This document shows positions 45,878 to 54,859 of a stretch of 64,000 nucleotides of DNA, piece by piece. Every line of letters starts with the position of its first letter. The first letter of the stretch is position 1. Source of the stretch: an uncultured Cytophagales bacterium (GTDB lineage: Bacteria > Bacteroidota > Bacteroidia > Cytophagales > Cyclobacteriaceae); NCBI GenBank assembly GCA_913057175.1, contig CAJXNP010000007.1, forward strand, positions 62,001 to 126,000, read 5' to 3'. The position numbers and the translations under genes were made by a program. The notes under the pieces were generated by a model. That model was given only the letters and a program-made list of their open reading frames with translations, made no database searches and was not told where the DNA came from.

Positions 45878-48736
45878 ATGAAAAAGGGTCTACTAAGCAA
45901 ATGGCTGGAAATAAATGAAAAGAAACAAAAGAAGGCCGAGTCCGGGATGGATGAAGCCTATCCGCTGGCTTATAATCAGCAGGCTTTATATTTTTTATCT
46001 CGACTTTACCCTGAAAATCCTTTTTACAATTATCTGGACATACTTCATTTTGAGGGGAACCTTGATCTCAACATCTTAATTGAATCTTTTCGATATCTTG
46101 TACAAAGGCATGAGGTATTTCGAACCAGAATTGAACTTACTGAGAAAGGCCCCATTCAAATAGTTGAAAGGGATGGTGAACTGGAAGTATTCACACATAA
46201 GCTTAATAATACAAATTCCTATTCTGCTACAGATACTGCAAACAAGATTATTAAGGATGCACGGAAACCGTTTGTGCTGAATTCCAATAAGAAGCTTAGG
46301 ATATCCATTGTAAAGGAAAGTAATACACGATATAGCATTGGTATTTGTGCCCATCATATTACCATTGACAAGTGGTCGAGAAATATACTGTTAAAAGAGT
46401 TAGCACAGATATATAGACAAAAGGTATTAAAGCAGGAAATCGAGCTGAAACCATTTTCAACATCATTTAAGGAATATGCCAAAGAACAGATTGAGGCAAA
46501 AATTGAAAATGAAAAGATCGATTACTGGCTTTCTAAAATAGATACTTCAGAGTATTTACTGGATTTACCGTTTGATTATAAGAGATTATCATTTCCAACA
46601 TTTAATGGCACCCTATACAGTGAACCCTTAAACATTGAACATTCAAAAAAGCTTGGAAATATAGCCAGGGAAAAGAAAGTTACTCCTTTTGTGTTGTTTT
46701 TATCTGCCTATTTCATACTGCTCAAAAAATATAGCAGAAAATCAATGATAAATATTGGCATTCCGGTAACGGGCAAAAATTCCTTTGATCTTGAAGATGT
46801 AATGGGGTTTTTTGACGAAACGCTCGTTCTTACCTTATTTTCTGATATTGCCAATGAAACTTATTCGGATTTTATTGGACGAGTTAAATCCATCGTATTT
46901 AATGCGTTTGACAATAAGGATGTACCACTTGAAATGCTGATTCAAAAATTAAAGCCGAATAGGGTTTCTGGTATTAATCCGCTTTTTCAGGTCATGTTTA
47001 TTTATAACAAAATTGAAGAGGTACCTTCATTTGGTGATGACATAGAATTCACAAGTGAAATTCCGGATATGGAAGTGTCAAAGTTTGATCTTACTTTGTT
47101 TGTCAATGAACATCGCAATGGCTTTCAATTCAGCTTTGAGTATGCAACAGACCTTTTTAAACAATCAACTATTGAAAAATTTGCCAGCCATTATCAGCAT
47201 ATATTAACTCAAATTGCTGAAAACCCAGATATTCAACTTTCTGATATAAGTTTGATCAATAACAATGATAAAAAAGCTTTGTTATTCAATCATAATAAAA
47301 CTTTTGTACCCTTAGATCCTTATCAATCTGTCCTTGAACTTATTCAGGATAAGATCCGATCTATACCTGATCAGATTGCCATATCGGATGAAATTCAATC
47401 AATCACTTACAGGGAGTTGGGAGAAAAATCCGAAAAAATCGCTTTTTTTTTATTGAATTCAGATATCAGGACAAATGATATCATTGGCTTGTACTTTGGC
47501 CGGAGTGTTAACATGATCATATGCATGATTGGCGTTTTAAAAGCAGGAGGAGCGTATCTTCCTCTTGATCCTGTGTATCCGGTGAATAGAATAAAGTACA
47601 TGATTGAAAATGCAAATGTGAGTATTATTCTATCAGAAAGTAGCCAGTTTCCTGATAACAGCATTAAGCTTCATTCTCTACAAAATATACTTCAGCACGA
47701 ATATTCTGATTTCGAAAAACCTGCAATAAAAAGGGAGAATTTTGCCTACGTGATCTATACGTCAGGGAGCACAGGAAATCCTAAAGGAGTTGTGGTAACG
47801 CATGATAATTTACTTAACTCTACCTTAGCAAGATTCCATTTTTACAATGAACAACCAGAAAACTTTCTGCTATTCTCATCATTTTCCTTTGATAGTTCGG
47901 TAGCAGGAATATACTGGACACTGGCAAATGGAGGTAAATTGGTCATCGCCGCTGATCGACTGGAGCAGGATATGGATAAGCTCGCAGCTGTTTTGGAAAT
48001 TGCAAAAATTACTCACACATTATTGCTTCCATCACTATATCGGGCAATTTTAACCAATATTGATCCATATCAACTTAGGTACATCAAAAATGTAGTGGTC
48101 GCCGGAGAAGTCTGTTCATCTGATCTACCTGAAAAACACTTTCAAATTACAAACAATGCGAAGTTATACAATGAGTATGGTCCTACTGAAGCCACAGTTT
48201 GGGCTACTGTTTCTGAAATAGATAAGGATAGTGATGGAGGCATTACCATTGGAAAACCTATTGCAAATACAAAAGTTTATGTTCTGGATACTGATTTACA
48301 GCCGGTCCCAATTGGTTTTACCGGTGAGATCTTCCTGGCTGGTTTGAACATCAGTAAGGGTTATTTAAATGATATTTCCGAAACCAGGAGTAAATTTCTT
48401 AAAGATCCCTTTGCTGATGGTGGCGAAACAATGTACAGGACGGGAGATTTGGGGAGATTTTGTGAGGATGGTCAAATAGAATTTATTGGCCGGGTCGATG
48501 AGCAAGTGAAGTTACGAGGATTTAGAATAGAACTAAGTGAAATAAAAAACAGGGTGTTGAATCTACCAGGAATTCTTGAAGCTGAGGTAATTCTTAAAGA
48601 TCAAAATGAGATTTCTAATAGCTCAGATGACCTAATAATGAATTTAAAAAATATGTCAAATGATGAAGTGGAGAGCATCATATCACACATTGAGAATTTA
48701 ACGGATAAGGAAATTGATTATTTGCTAAACGAATAA
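45878..48736 (+). CDS. NRPS condensation plus adenylation core (C-A), A-domain tail missing
   Basis: Condensation domain at about 25-450 with HHITIDKWS (His159, His160, Asp164), of the ordinary L-accepting type. Adenylation from about 490: A3 YTSGSTGNPKG near 627, A4 FDSSVAG (Asp672), A5 NEYGPTE, A7 YRTGDLG, A8 GRVDEQVKLRGFRIELSEI near 871. The code aligned by eye is D-S-S-L-V-A-E-V-W-K, which I cannot assign. The frame stops after a helical acidic tail (MSNDEVESIISHIENLTDKEIDYLLNE) that begins where the A8-A9 loop should be. A9, the A10 lysine and the carrier domain are encoded by the next gene. The two products must pair to form one working A domain, unless a frameshift has split a single gene. 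Confidence 0.92.
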   Translation: MKKGLLSKWLEINEKKQKKAESGMDEAYPLAYNQQALYFLSRLYPENPFYNYLDILHFEGNLDLNILIESFRYLVQRHEVFRTRIELTEKGPIQIVERDGELEVFTHKLNNTNSYSATDTANKIIKDARKPFVLNSNKKLRISIVKESNTRYSIGICAHHITIDKWSRNILLKELAQIYRQKVLKQEIELKPFSTSFKEYAKEQIEAKIENEKIDYWLSKIDTSEYLLDLPFDYKRLSFPTFNGTLYSEPLNIEHSKKLGNIAREKKVTPFVLFLSAYFILLKKYSRKSMINIGIPVTGKNSFDLEDVMGFFDETLVLTLFSDIANETYSDFIGRVKSIVFNAFDNKDVPLEMLIQKLKPNRVSGINPLFQVMFIYNKIEEVPSFGDDIEFTSEIPDMEVSKFDLTLFVNEHRNGFQFSFEYATDLFKQSTIEKFASHYQHILTQIAENPDIQLSDISLINNNDKKALLFNHNKTFVPLDPYQSVLELIQDKIRSIPDQIAISDEIQSITYRELGEKSEKIAFFLLNSDIRTNDIIGLYFGRSVNMIICMIGVLKAGGAYLPLDPVYPVNRIKYMIENANVSIILSESSQFPDNSIKLHSLQNILQHEYSDFEKPAIKRENFAYVIYTSGSTGNPKGVVVTHDNLLNSTLARFHFYNEQPENFLLFSSFSFDSSVAGIYWTLANGGKLVIAADRLEQDMDKLAAVLEIAKITHTLLLPSLYRAILTNIDPYQLRYIKNVVVAGEVCSSDLPEKHFQITNNAKLYNEYGPTEATVWATVSEIDKDSDGGITIGKPIANTKVYVLDTDLQPVPIGFTGEIFLAGLNISKGYLNDISETRSKFLKDPFADGGETMYRTGDLGRFCEDGQIEFIGRVDEQVKLRGFRIELSEIKNRVLNLPGILEAEVILKDQNEISNSSDDLIMNLKNMSNDEVESIISHIENLTDKEIDYLLNE

Positions 48737-48740
48737 GTGC

Positions 48741-50630
48741 TTGGAGATGAGACTTGAGGATAGAATATCGAAATTATCAGATAAGCAAAAGAGTTTACTT
48801 TCACAAAAGCTGAAACTCATCCAAAAGAGAAAGGAACAATTTAAAATTTCCTGCTTCTATACAAGCACGGAAGGTACGGATATTGATCAGTTATCTGAAA
48901 AGTTATCTGCAGATCTGCCGTCTTATATGATCCCGCAAGAATTTATCAGGGTCGATGAATTACCCAGACTGCCGAATGGTAAAATTGATCATAAGCAGCT
49001 TTTAACCTTTAAAACTAATTCGAACCACTCATATGGATCTGACCGTCCTCTGAATAAGATTGAATCGGGATTATTGGAGATCTGGAAAGAAGTTCTACAG
49101 AATAATCATATCAATGTACATGACAATTTCTTTCAAATTGGGGGAGACTCCATTTCCAGTATCCGAATCATTTCAAAGGCAAAAAACAAAGGTCTTCATC
49201 TATTACCCAATCATCTGTTTGAATTTCAGACGATTGAGGAACTTGCAAAACAGGTACAATCTGAAAATAAAACTGAAAGAGGAAAAGCAGATAAATATTA
49301 CGGAGAAATTAACCTGTCGCCCATTCAGTTGTGGTTTTTCGAAAAGTTTAAAAACCAACCAAATTATTGGAATCAAGCTTTTAGAATATCCTTCAAGGAG
49401 AAAGTTGGGAAAAAAGTACTTTTTGAAAGCTTAGCTAAGATCGTAGATGAGTATGATTCATTAAACTGCATCTTTCAGTTGGAGGCATCAAAAGTTAAAG
49501 GGTTGATAAGGAATTTTACAATCGACGAATTTATTGTTGAAATACAAAACGAAGATTATCAGGATGAATTAGTTAATATTCAATCTCAAATTGACCTTGA
49601 GAAAGGCCCGCTATTGAGGATGGTCCTGATAAATGGCCAGAACGATAAATTTAATTCGATTATTTTACTTTCCCATCATTTGGTCATTGATGCTGTTTCG
49701 TGGACACAATTGATTGAAAGGTTTCTATTTATAGTAGAGAGAAAATCAAAGAATAATCCCATTGATTCGAATGCAATAATTAAAAGATATAAGGACTGGG
49801 TTGATCTGCTTTATTCAGAAAGGACAAATAGGCGATTTGAAAAAGAAAAAGAGTTTTGGATGAGAGAAATTGATTCCGAAACTAATTGGGAGAGTCAGGA
49901 AGGCATTGAAGAGCATGTTGTGACCCGGCAATTTGCGCTTGGCATAAACGAAACATCTAAATTAATTGGAGCCGCTTTAGTCCCGTATAATTCAAAAATT
50001 CAGGAATTGATATTGACCGCTTACTTGCGTTCAATTTTTGCCATCCATAGAAAAGATAAAGTTAGAATATGGCTTGAACACAATGGACGCGAGTTAACGG
50101 AAAATGATCACTTCTATGATACTTGCGGCTGGTTTACATCATTCTATCCTTTGACTTTTCACGATAAAGGTTTGGTAAAGGAATCGATCATTTCAGTTAA
50201 GGATAAGGTCAGAGGTGTGCCATCGAATGGAATTGGTTATGGATATTTAAGATATGTCGCAAAAGCACATAATCTGAGGGCGAATGAAGATTTTGTCTTT
50301 AATTATCTGGGTTTGAATTCCGGAATGAAATCAACTTTAGTCAGATCAGTGGAATTTATAAGAGAAAATGTAAGGTCATCTAAAAGTGAAATAATCAACT
50401 ACATCGAGCTGAATTGTTCCATTCACCAGTCAGATTTTGAATGTTTCTTTCGATTTAATTCAAAAAGATATGATTCATCTTTACAAGACAAATTTTTGGA
50501 ATCTTTTAAGGAAAATTTAAAAGAAGTCATTGACCACTGTTCAAATGCTCATCAGCAATTTACAACTTCTGACTTTCCTGATGCAGATTTGTCTGATGAT
50601 GATTTGAATGAATTATTGAAACAGATTTAG
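48741..50630 (+). CDS. NRPS A-domain tail, carrier and epimerization domains (A'-T-E)
   Basis: The protein begins with a charged helical segment (LSDKQKSLLSQKLKLIQKRK), then the missing end of an adenylation domain: FYTST, LPSYMIPQEFIRVDELPRL and A10 NGKID (Lys81). The carrier domain has the epimerase-linked form GGDSISSI (Ser137). The rest is an epimerization domain: SPIQLWFFEK, HHLVIDAVSW (His312-Trp321), TCGWFTSFYP and FVFNYLGLNSG. The usual EGHGRE reads EHNGRE. The start is TTG at 48741 or ATG at 48747, four or ten bases past the stop of the C-A gene and in a different frame; that frame is blocked by a stop at 48726. Together the pair forms one C-A-T-E module delivering a D-amino acid. 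Confidence 0.9.
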   Translation: MEMRLEDRISKLSDKQKSLLSQKLKLIQKRKEQFKISCFYTSTEGTDIDQLSEKLSADLPSYMIPQEFIRVDELPRLPNGKIDHKQLLTFKTNSNHSYGSDRPLNKIESGLLEIWKEVLQNNHINVHDNFFQIGGDSISSIRIISKAKNKGLHLLPNHLFEFQTIEELAKQVQSENKTERGKADKYYGEINLSPIQLWFFEKFKNQPNYWNQAFRISFKEKVGKKVLFESLAKIVDEYDSLNCIFQLEASKVKGLIRNFTIDEFIVEIQNEDYQDELVNIQSQIDLEKGPLLRMVLINGQNDKFNSIILLSHHLVIDAVSWTQLIERFLFIVERKSKNNPIDSNAIIKRYKDWVDLLYSERTNRRFEKEKEFWMREIDSETNWESQEGIEEHVVTRQFALGINETSKLIGAALVPYNSKIQELILTAYLRSIFAIHRKDKVRIWLEHNGRELTENDHFYDTCGWFTSFYPLTFHDKGLVKESIISVKDKVRGVPSNGIGYGYLRYVAKAHNLRANEDFVFNYLGLNSGMKSTLVRSVEFIRENVRSSKSEIINYIELNCSIHQSDFECFFRFNSKRYDSSLQDKFLESFKENLKEVIDHCSNAHQQFTTSDFPDADLSDDDLNELLKQI

Positions 50631-50652
50631 CGTTTCTTGTTTTTCTGAAAGA

Positions 50653-51366
50653 ATGGACCTGCTTCAAAAAAAAACACCTCGGATTTGGATTCTTGATTTT
50701 GAAAAAGAAAGGCGGAATGTAGATGTTCATTTGACGAATCTGAATAACGAGGAAATAGATAAAGCCAATAAATTTATATTTGAAAAGGACAGAATAGCAT
50801 CCATTGTTTCCAGAAGCGCTTTAAGAAAATTATTGGCCTTTTATTCAAATTCTACTCCTCAGCAAATACAGTTTAGGTTTTCAAAATTTGGTAAACCTGA
50901 ATTAGTTGATTCAAAATATGACATCCATTTCAATGTTTCGCATTCCCATAAAATAGGGATAGTGGGCTTTTGCCTGGATGTTCCAATTGGAGTGGATATT
51001 GAATTTATAAAGTTCACACCAGATTTGGATAGTGTAGCAACAAAATTTTTCTCAGCTCCGGAAATAGAAAATTATTTGAATCTATCGGAAAAGGATAAAG
51101 TCCATGGTTTTTTTAACTGCTGGACTCGAAAAGAATCTTTTATTAAAGCACTGGGAGAGGGACTTTCTTTTCCATTGGATGAGTTTGAGGTGAGTTTAGA
51201 ACCAGATAAACGGGCAGAATTATTAAATACATTTTTTAACCCAAATGAAAAGGAAAAATGGTCATTGGAATCTATAGATACAATTGATGACTATGCTATT
51301 GCATTTGCAATCAGGCAAAAAATAGAATCATTTAAAGTTTTTCAATTTGAAGATATCAACGATTGA
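50653..51366 (+). CDS. 4'-phosphopantetheinyl transferase (Sfp type)
   Basis: Transfers the phosphopantetheine arm of CoA to carrier-domain serines. The 237-residue Sfp-type pseudo-dimer shows FNVSHSHKIGIVGF, the metal-binding IGVDIEFI and the helix WTRKESFIKALGEGLSFPL. It is the last gene of the plus-strand NRPS operon, 22 bases after the A'-T-E gene, and would activate the four carrier domains of the cluster (Ser501, Ser1348, Ser137 and the free ACP). Its presence makes the cluster self-sufficient. Confidence 0.94.
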   Translation: MDLLQKKTPRIWILDFEKERRNVDVHLTNLNNEEIDKANKFIFEKDRIASIVSRSALRKLLAFYSNSTPQQIQFRFSKFGKPELVDSKYDIHFNVSHSHKIGIVGFCLDVPIGVDIEFIKFTPDLDSVATKFFSAPEIENYLNLSEKDKVHGFFNCWTRKESFIKALGEGLSFPLDEFEVSLEPDKRAELLNTFFNPNEKEKWSLESIDTIDDYAIAFAIRQKIESFKVFQFEDIND

Positions 51367-51410
51367 AACTTGTAGACTAGTCAAACTTTCTATTTTTTCA
51401 TATTAACATA

Positions 51411-51436
51411 AAAACCACCGGAGAAAGTCATTTCTC
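51411..51436 (-). terminator. Possible terminator hairpin at the end of the aldo/keto reductase gene
   Basis: On the minus strand GGAGAAA and TTTCTCC pair around a four-base loop that contains the reductase stop codon, followed by GGTGGTTTTT. The stem is short and the T-run is set back, so termination is uncertain. Confidence 0.35.
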
Positions 51437-52426
51437 CTCCAGCTCAAATTCATCCGCGGCTTTCGTGATAGCAGCCAGCTCACTTTCAGAGAGCTTTACA
51501 TCCAACGCCTTGATGTTATCGCGGACCTGCTTTTCGTTTCTTGCACCTGCCAATACAGAAGTCATAGCAGGTTGTTCCATGGTCCACCTCAAAACTAATT
51601 GAGCTAGCGTTGCAGAATGACCTTCTGCAATTGGGCGGATTTTATCTAATAGAACATTTGTTCTTCGAATGTTTTCCGAGGTAAAGTATTTCATATCAGC
51701 ACGCGAGTCGCCTTCCTTAAATTGGTGGTCACTTTTGATCTTTCCTGTAAGTAATCCACGCATCAAAGGACTATAGGGAAGGATACTCATGCCCTTTTTT
51801 ATAGCTTGTGGAATAACATCTTTTTCAATTTCCCTTCTTACAAGGCTATAAGGAACCTGGTTGGAGGCCAGGTTTAGCACTTGCAAAGCATCATTGACAT
51901 TTTCTGCGCTGTAATTGCAAACACCTGCGGCCCTGACTTTTCCTTCATCGATTAGTTCTAATACTGCTTCCATCGTTTCGGCGATAGGCGTAGTTTTATC
52001 TAACCAATGGACTTGATAGAGATCAATATAGTCTGTCTTTAACCTTTGCAGGCTATCTTCGCATTCTTTTTTTACCCGCTCTCTAGCGGAATATTTATAC
52101 ATTTTAACCAGGTTGCCATCAAAATCTTTTGTGTCAAAAAAATATTCCCCCTCATGAGTTTCCCAGTTCATGCCATACTTCGTCAGGATCTGGTATTGGT
52201 CCCTGGGAATCCCTTCCATTGCCTTCCCGACTAATTCTTCGCTACGCCCAAACCCATAGACCGGGGCTGTATCAATAGTCGTAATGCCCAGATCAAATGA
52301 AACTTTTAAAGCGTGAATCCCTTCGTTAATATCGGCACCTCCCCACATCCAGCCACCGATGGCCCATGCGCCAAATGCCATAGGAGTAACCTCTATATCT
52401 GTATTTCCAAGTTTTCTGTATTCCAT
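51428..52426 (-). CDS. Aldo/keto reductase
   Basis: A 332-residue NADPH-dependent oxidoreductase of the general aldo/keto reductase fold. Family marks are TTIDTAPVYGFGRSEELVG (catalytic Asp and Tyr), ILTKYG (Lys), DLYQVHW (His) and the cofactor-binding end SVLAGARNEKQVRDNI. The C terminus is acidic (FELEEK). It is convergent with the phosphopantetheinyl transferase and on its own transcript. A role in the NRPS product is not indicated. The physiological substrate cannot be read from the sequence. Confidence 0.92.
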   Translation of the reverse strand: MEYRKLGNTDIEVTPMAFGAWAIGGWMWGGADINEGIHALKVSFDLGITTIDTAPVYGFGRSEELVGKAMEGIPRDQYQILTKYGMNWETHEGEYFFDTKDFDGNLVKMYKYSARERVKKECEDSLQRLKTDYIDLYQVHWLDKTTPIAETMEAVLELIDEGKVRAAGVCNYSAENVNDALQVLNLASNQVPYSLVRREIEKDVIPQAIKKGMSILPYSPLMRGLLTGKIKSDHQFKEGDSRADMKYFTSENIRRTNVLLDKIRPIAEGHSATLAQLVLRWTMEQPAMTSVLAGARNEKQVRDNIKALDVKLSESELAAITKAADEFELEEK

Positions 52427-52592
52427 GGTTAAAGCTTATAGTTGAATAGATTTCGAAACCATTATCGAAGTTTTTCTTTCATATAACAATTAATTCTTTA
52501 TAAATGGTTGATTACAAATACGTACAAAGTGTTTGACAATTAATTTATAAAATTGATTTTTCTAAATTTATTCTCCTAAACAAATAATTCTC

Positions 52593-53459
52593 ATGATCAA
52601 CATAAAAGGAATGATCAGGTCAATCTCATTTTTAGGTATGTTTTTTTTGATGTCAATCTGTTATTCTTTGGCACAAGGGCCAAAACTTTTGATAAGGATT
52701 GATGACATTGGGATGAACCACTCCGTAAATATGGCATTAAAGGATGCCGCAAATACTAAAATGAAACTTTCGGCATCAGTCATGTTTGCATGTCCTTGGT
52801 ACCAGGAGGCTGTTGAAATCCTCAAAGAAAATCCACAGATATCGGTAGGCGTCCACCTGACTCTTAATTCTGAATGGAAAAATTACCGATGGGGTCCTGT
52901 TTTGGGAAAAGAAGCTGTTCCAACACTGGTGGCTGAAGACGGATATTTTTATCCATCCACACAAGAGTTTCTGGATGCTGACTATGATCTGGATGAAGTC
53001 GAAAGGGAATTGGAAGCCCAGATACAACGTGCAATCTCGACTGGCTTAAAGGTCGATTACATTGATTTTCATATGCGCACTGCGTTAGCTACTCCGGAAT
53101 TAACCGAAATAACCAAAAAGCTGGCAGACAAGTATAACATGAAACGGTCGATGTTGATGGGAGAGGGATATAAATCATTGTTTGGAACGGAGATCAGCCA
53201 GAAAGAAACGGATCTGCTCACTCATCTGGAACAGGGTTTGGATAAGGGTAAAGTCAATCTGGTGATCATGCATATGGCCAAAGCCAATCCTGAAATGAAG
53301 GCATTGGTCGATATGAATAATGCGGATCAACGTGGTGAGGAGGGCAAACCTGTTGTAGCCATGCACCGGGAAGCGGAGTTACAAGCTTTACTTTCTGTAG
53401 AATTAATGGGTATGATCAAAAATAAAAATATTCAATTAGTGAATTACGGGGATTTTTAG
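52593..53459 (+). CDS. Secreted ChbG/HpnK (YdjC-like) family deacetylase
   Basis: About 288 residues with a signal peptide (ending YSLAQ near residue 28). The YdjC-type carbohydrate deacetylase fold is indicated by LLIRIDDIGMNHSVN (metal-binding Asp pair), VGVHLTLNSEW (His) and VDYIDFHM (His), followed by a conserved MHMAKA segment. Members remove acetyl groups from chito-oligosaccharides or diacetyl sugars. An exported version suits glycan work in the periplasm. Single gene with its own upstream region. Confidence 0.85.
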   Translation: MINIKGMIRSISFLGMFFLMSICYSLAQGPKLLIRIDDIGMNHSVNMALKDAANTKMKLSASVMFACPWYQEAVEILKENPQISVGVHLTLNSEWKNYRWGPVLGKEAVPTLVAEDGYFYPSTQEFLDADYDLDEVERELEAQIQRAISTGLKVDYIDFHMRTALATPELTEITKKLADKYNMKRSMLMGEGYKSLFGTEISQKETDLLTHLEQGLDKGKVNLVIMHMAKANPEMKALVDMNNADQRGEEGKPVVAMHREAELQALLSVELMGMIKNKNIQLVNYGDF

Positions 53460-53542
53460 ATTGTTGAATGATAAGATCCTATTACTGGCGTTTAAACTGA
53501 GGAATTTGAAAATTATTTTGCGGGATTTTAAAAGTTATTTTT

Positions 53543-53944
53543 ATGAGAAAGGATATCGAAATACCAAAGGTCAAAGGTGTTGAGCTTGCTATAGTGAAGG
53601 AAGAGGAAGTTGGTCATGATAGCTGGAAAGTTTATTTGATGAATAAAAATCAATTTGATATTGATAATGTCTTGGTATCATCAAAAGGGTATGGCACAAT
53701 TGATGGTGAAAATCGCCAAACTTCCATTTTACGGCACCTGATAGGAAAAGTCGATTCCCAGGATTATGCTTTGATCGAGCCGATCGATCCTGAGGTTTTC
53801 ACATTATCGAACGAGTATTGGGTGAGCTACCGGGCTAATGGAAAAGTGTATGATAAGAAATATGTTTTCGTAGAAGGAGCGATCAAAGAAGAAAATCTCA
53901 TCGAAATTAAAATGCTTGGAAAGAAAGGAGTGTTGCATAATTAA
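53543..53944 (+). CDS. Conserved Bacteroidota protein of unknown function
   Basis: A 133-residue soluble, beta-rich protein starting RKDIEIPKVKGVELAIVKEE and ending MLGKKGVLHN. I recognise the type as a small protein common in Bacteroidota, sometimes mislabelled in databases as a phenylalanyl-tRNA synthetase subunit; nothing in it resembles a tRNA synthetase. There is no signal peptide and no catalytic motif. Likely single-gene transcript, convergent with the next gene. Confidence 0.75.
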   Translation: MRKDIEIPKVKGVELAIVKEEEVGHDSWKVYLMNKNQFDIDNVLVSSKGYGTIDGENRQTSILRHLIGKVDSQDYALIEPIDPEVFTLSNEYWVSYRANGKVYDKKYVFVEGAIKEENLIEIKMLGKKGVLHN

Positions 53945-53969
53945 TGTCATAAAACTTAAAGACACTAAA

Positions 53970-54818
53970 TCAATTCTTCTCGTAAACCTGCTGTCCCCTT
54001 CTGTTCCATTCCCGGTTGATGTAGGGTTTTGTTTCTGTATCATATGGATCAGAAGGATAGACAATTTCCTTTTTTCTTCGGTTTAAAAATGGATAAAACT
54101 CCGTCCACCGACCTACTTTCACTCCGTTTTTGTATTCACCTTTGATAGCCACTGATCCGTTTTCATGGAAAAAGTAGTATTCGCCATCTTTCTCCTCATA
54201 AACAATAGGAATGACTTCTTTCAACTTTTTCTCATCGTTGCTATAAAACTTTACCAATGACTCTTTTGGCCAGCCTTTATAATATTTTCTTTTATCAAGC
54301 AATATTCCATCCTCATTAAATTTCGTCCAGCGGCCATGCTTCATTCCATAATAAAAAATACCGTCCTGTGTCACCTGATCACCTACTAATTCCTGGTAGG
54401 TTCCATGTAAAATATAGCCCTTGGTAGGATCGAATTCCCTTCCGCTTCGTACTTTCCTTTGTTTGGTGTCATACCAATAGATTTCCGGCACATATGGATT
54501 GATTTCAGCAGGAGGTTGTCTTAGGTAATGGAATAGCTCAAGTGTGACATCTTTGCCATATCCTCTTCGGGTAAATCCTTTCTTTGTTTTGACACCGTAA
54601 AAAACCTTCTTCTTCCGCTTCTTTTTTTTCTTTTCGTCTTTTTCCTCTTCCTCCTCCTCTTCATCAAGATTAATGGTAATGGGCGATTCCCGGATGAGGC
54701 TGAAGGTGCTGTCGGGTTCTCCGAAGTAAAATGGTGTAGAATCTTCTTCCTTATCCTGTGCAAAAAGATGAAAAACAAAGAGCAAATAAAAAAATAGAAG
54801 AGCCAAAATCTTCCTCAT
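53970..54818 (-). CDS. Secreted protein with MORN/YwqK-like repeats and a charged linker
   Basis: About 282 residues. Signal peptide from the ATG at 54818 (LALLFFYLLFVFHLFAQ); a GTG at 54848 would only lengthen the N terminus. Next is an acidic run of eight glutamates interrupted by one Lys-Asp, then a lysine/arginine-rich stretch (near 55-75). The second half has repeats of the kind GxxxGxWxxFxxDG: YYGMKHGRWTKFNEDG, FFHENGSVAIKGEYKNGVKVGRWTEFYP. Such repeats occur in many Bacteroidota exported proteins with structural or unknown roles. It follows hemB by about 40 bases on the same strand. Confidence 0.82.
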   Translation of the reverse strand: MRKILALLFFYLLFVFHLFAQDKEEDSTPFYFGEPDSTFSLIRESPITINLDEEEEEEEKDEKKKKKRKKKVFYGVKTKKGFTRRGYGKDVTLELFHYLRQPPAEINPYVPEIYWYDTKQRKVRSGREFDPTKGYILHGTYQELVGDQVTQDGIFYYGMKHGRWTKFNEDGILLDKRKYYKGWPKESLVKFYSNDEKKLKEVIPIVYEEKDGEYYFFHENGSVAIKGEYKNGVKVGRWTEFYPFLNRRKKEIVYPSDPYDTETKPYINREWNRRGQQVYEKN

Positions 54819-54859
54819 AAATCCACTATTTAACCTTGAAAAACGCACAAAAAAATTAA

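Noticed and set aside
53543-53944. tRNA synthetase subunit annotation for the 133-residue protein
   Set aside because: It has none of the class II synthetase motifs.
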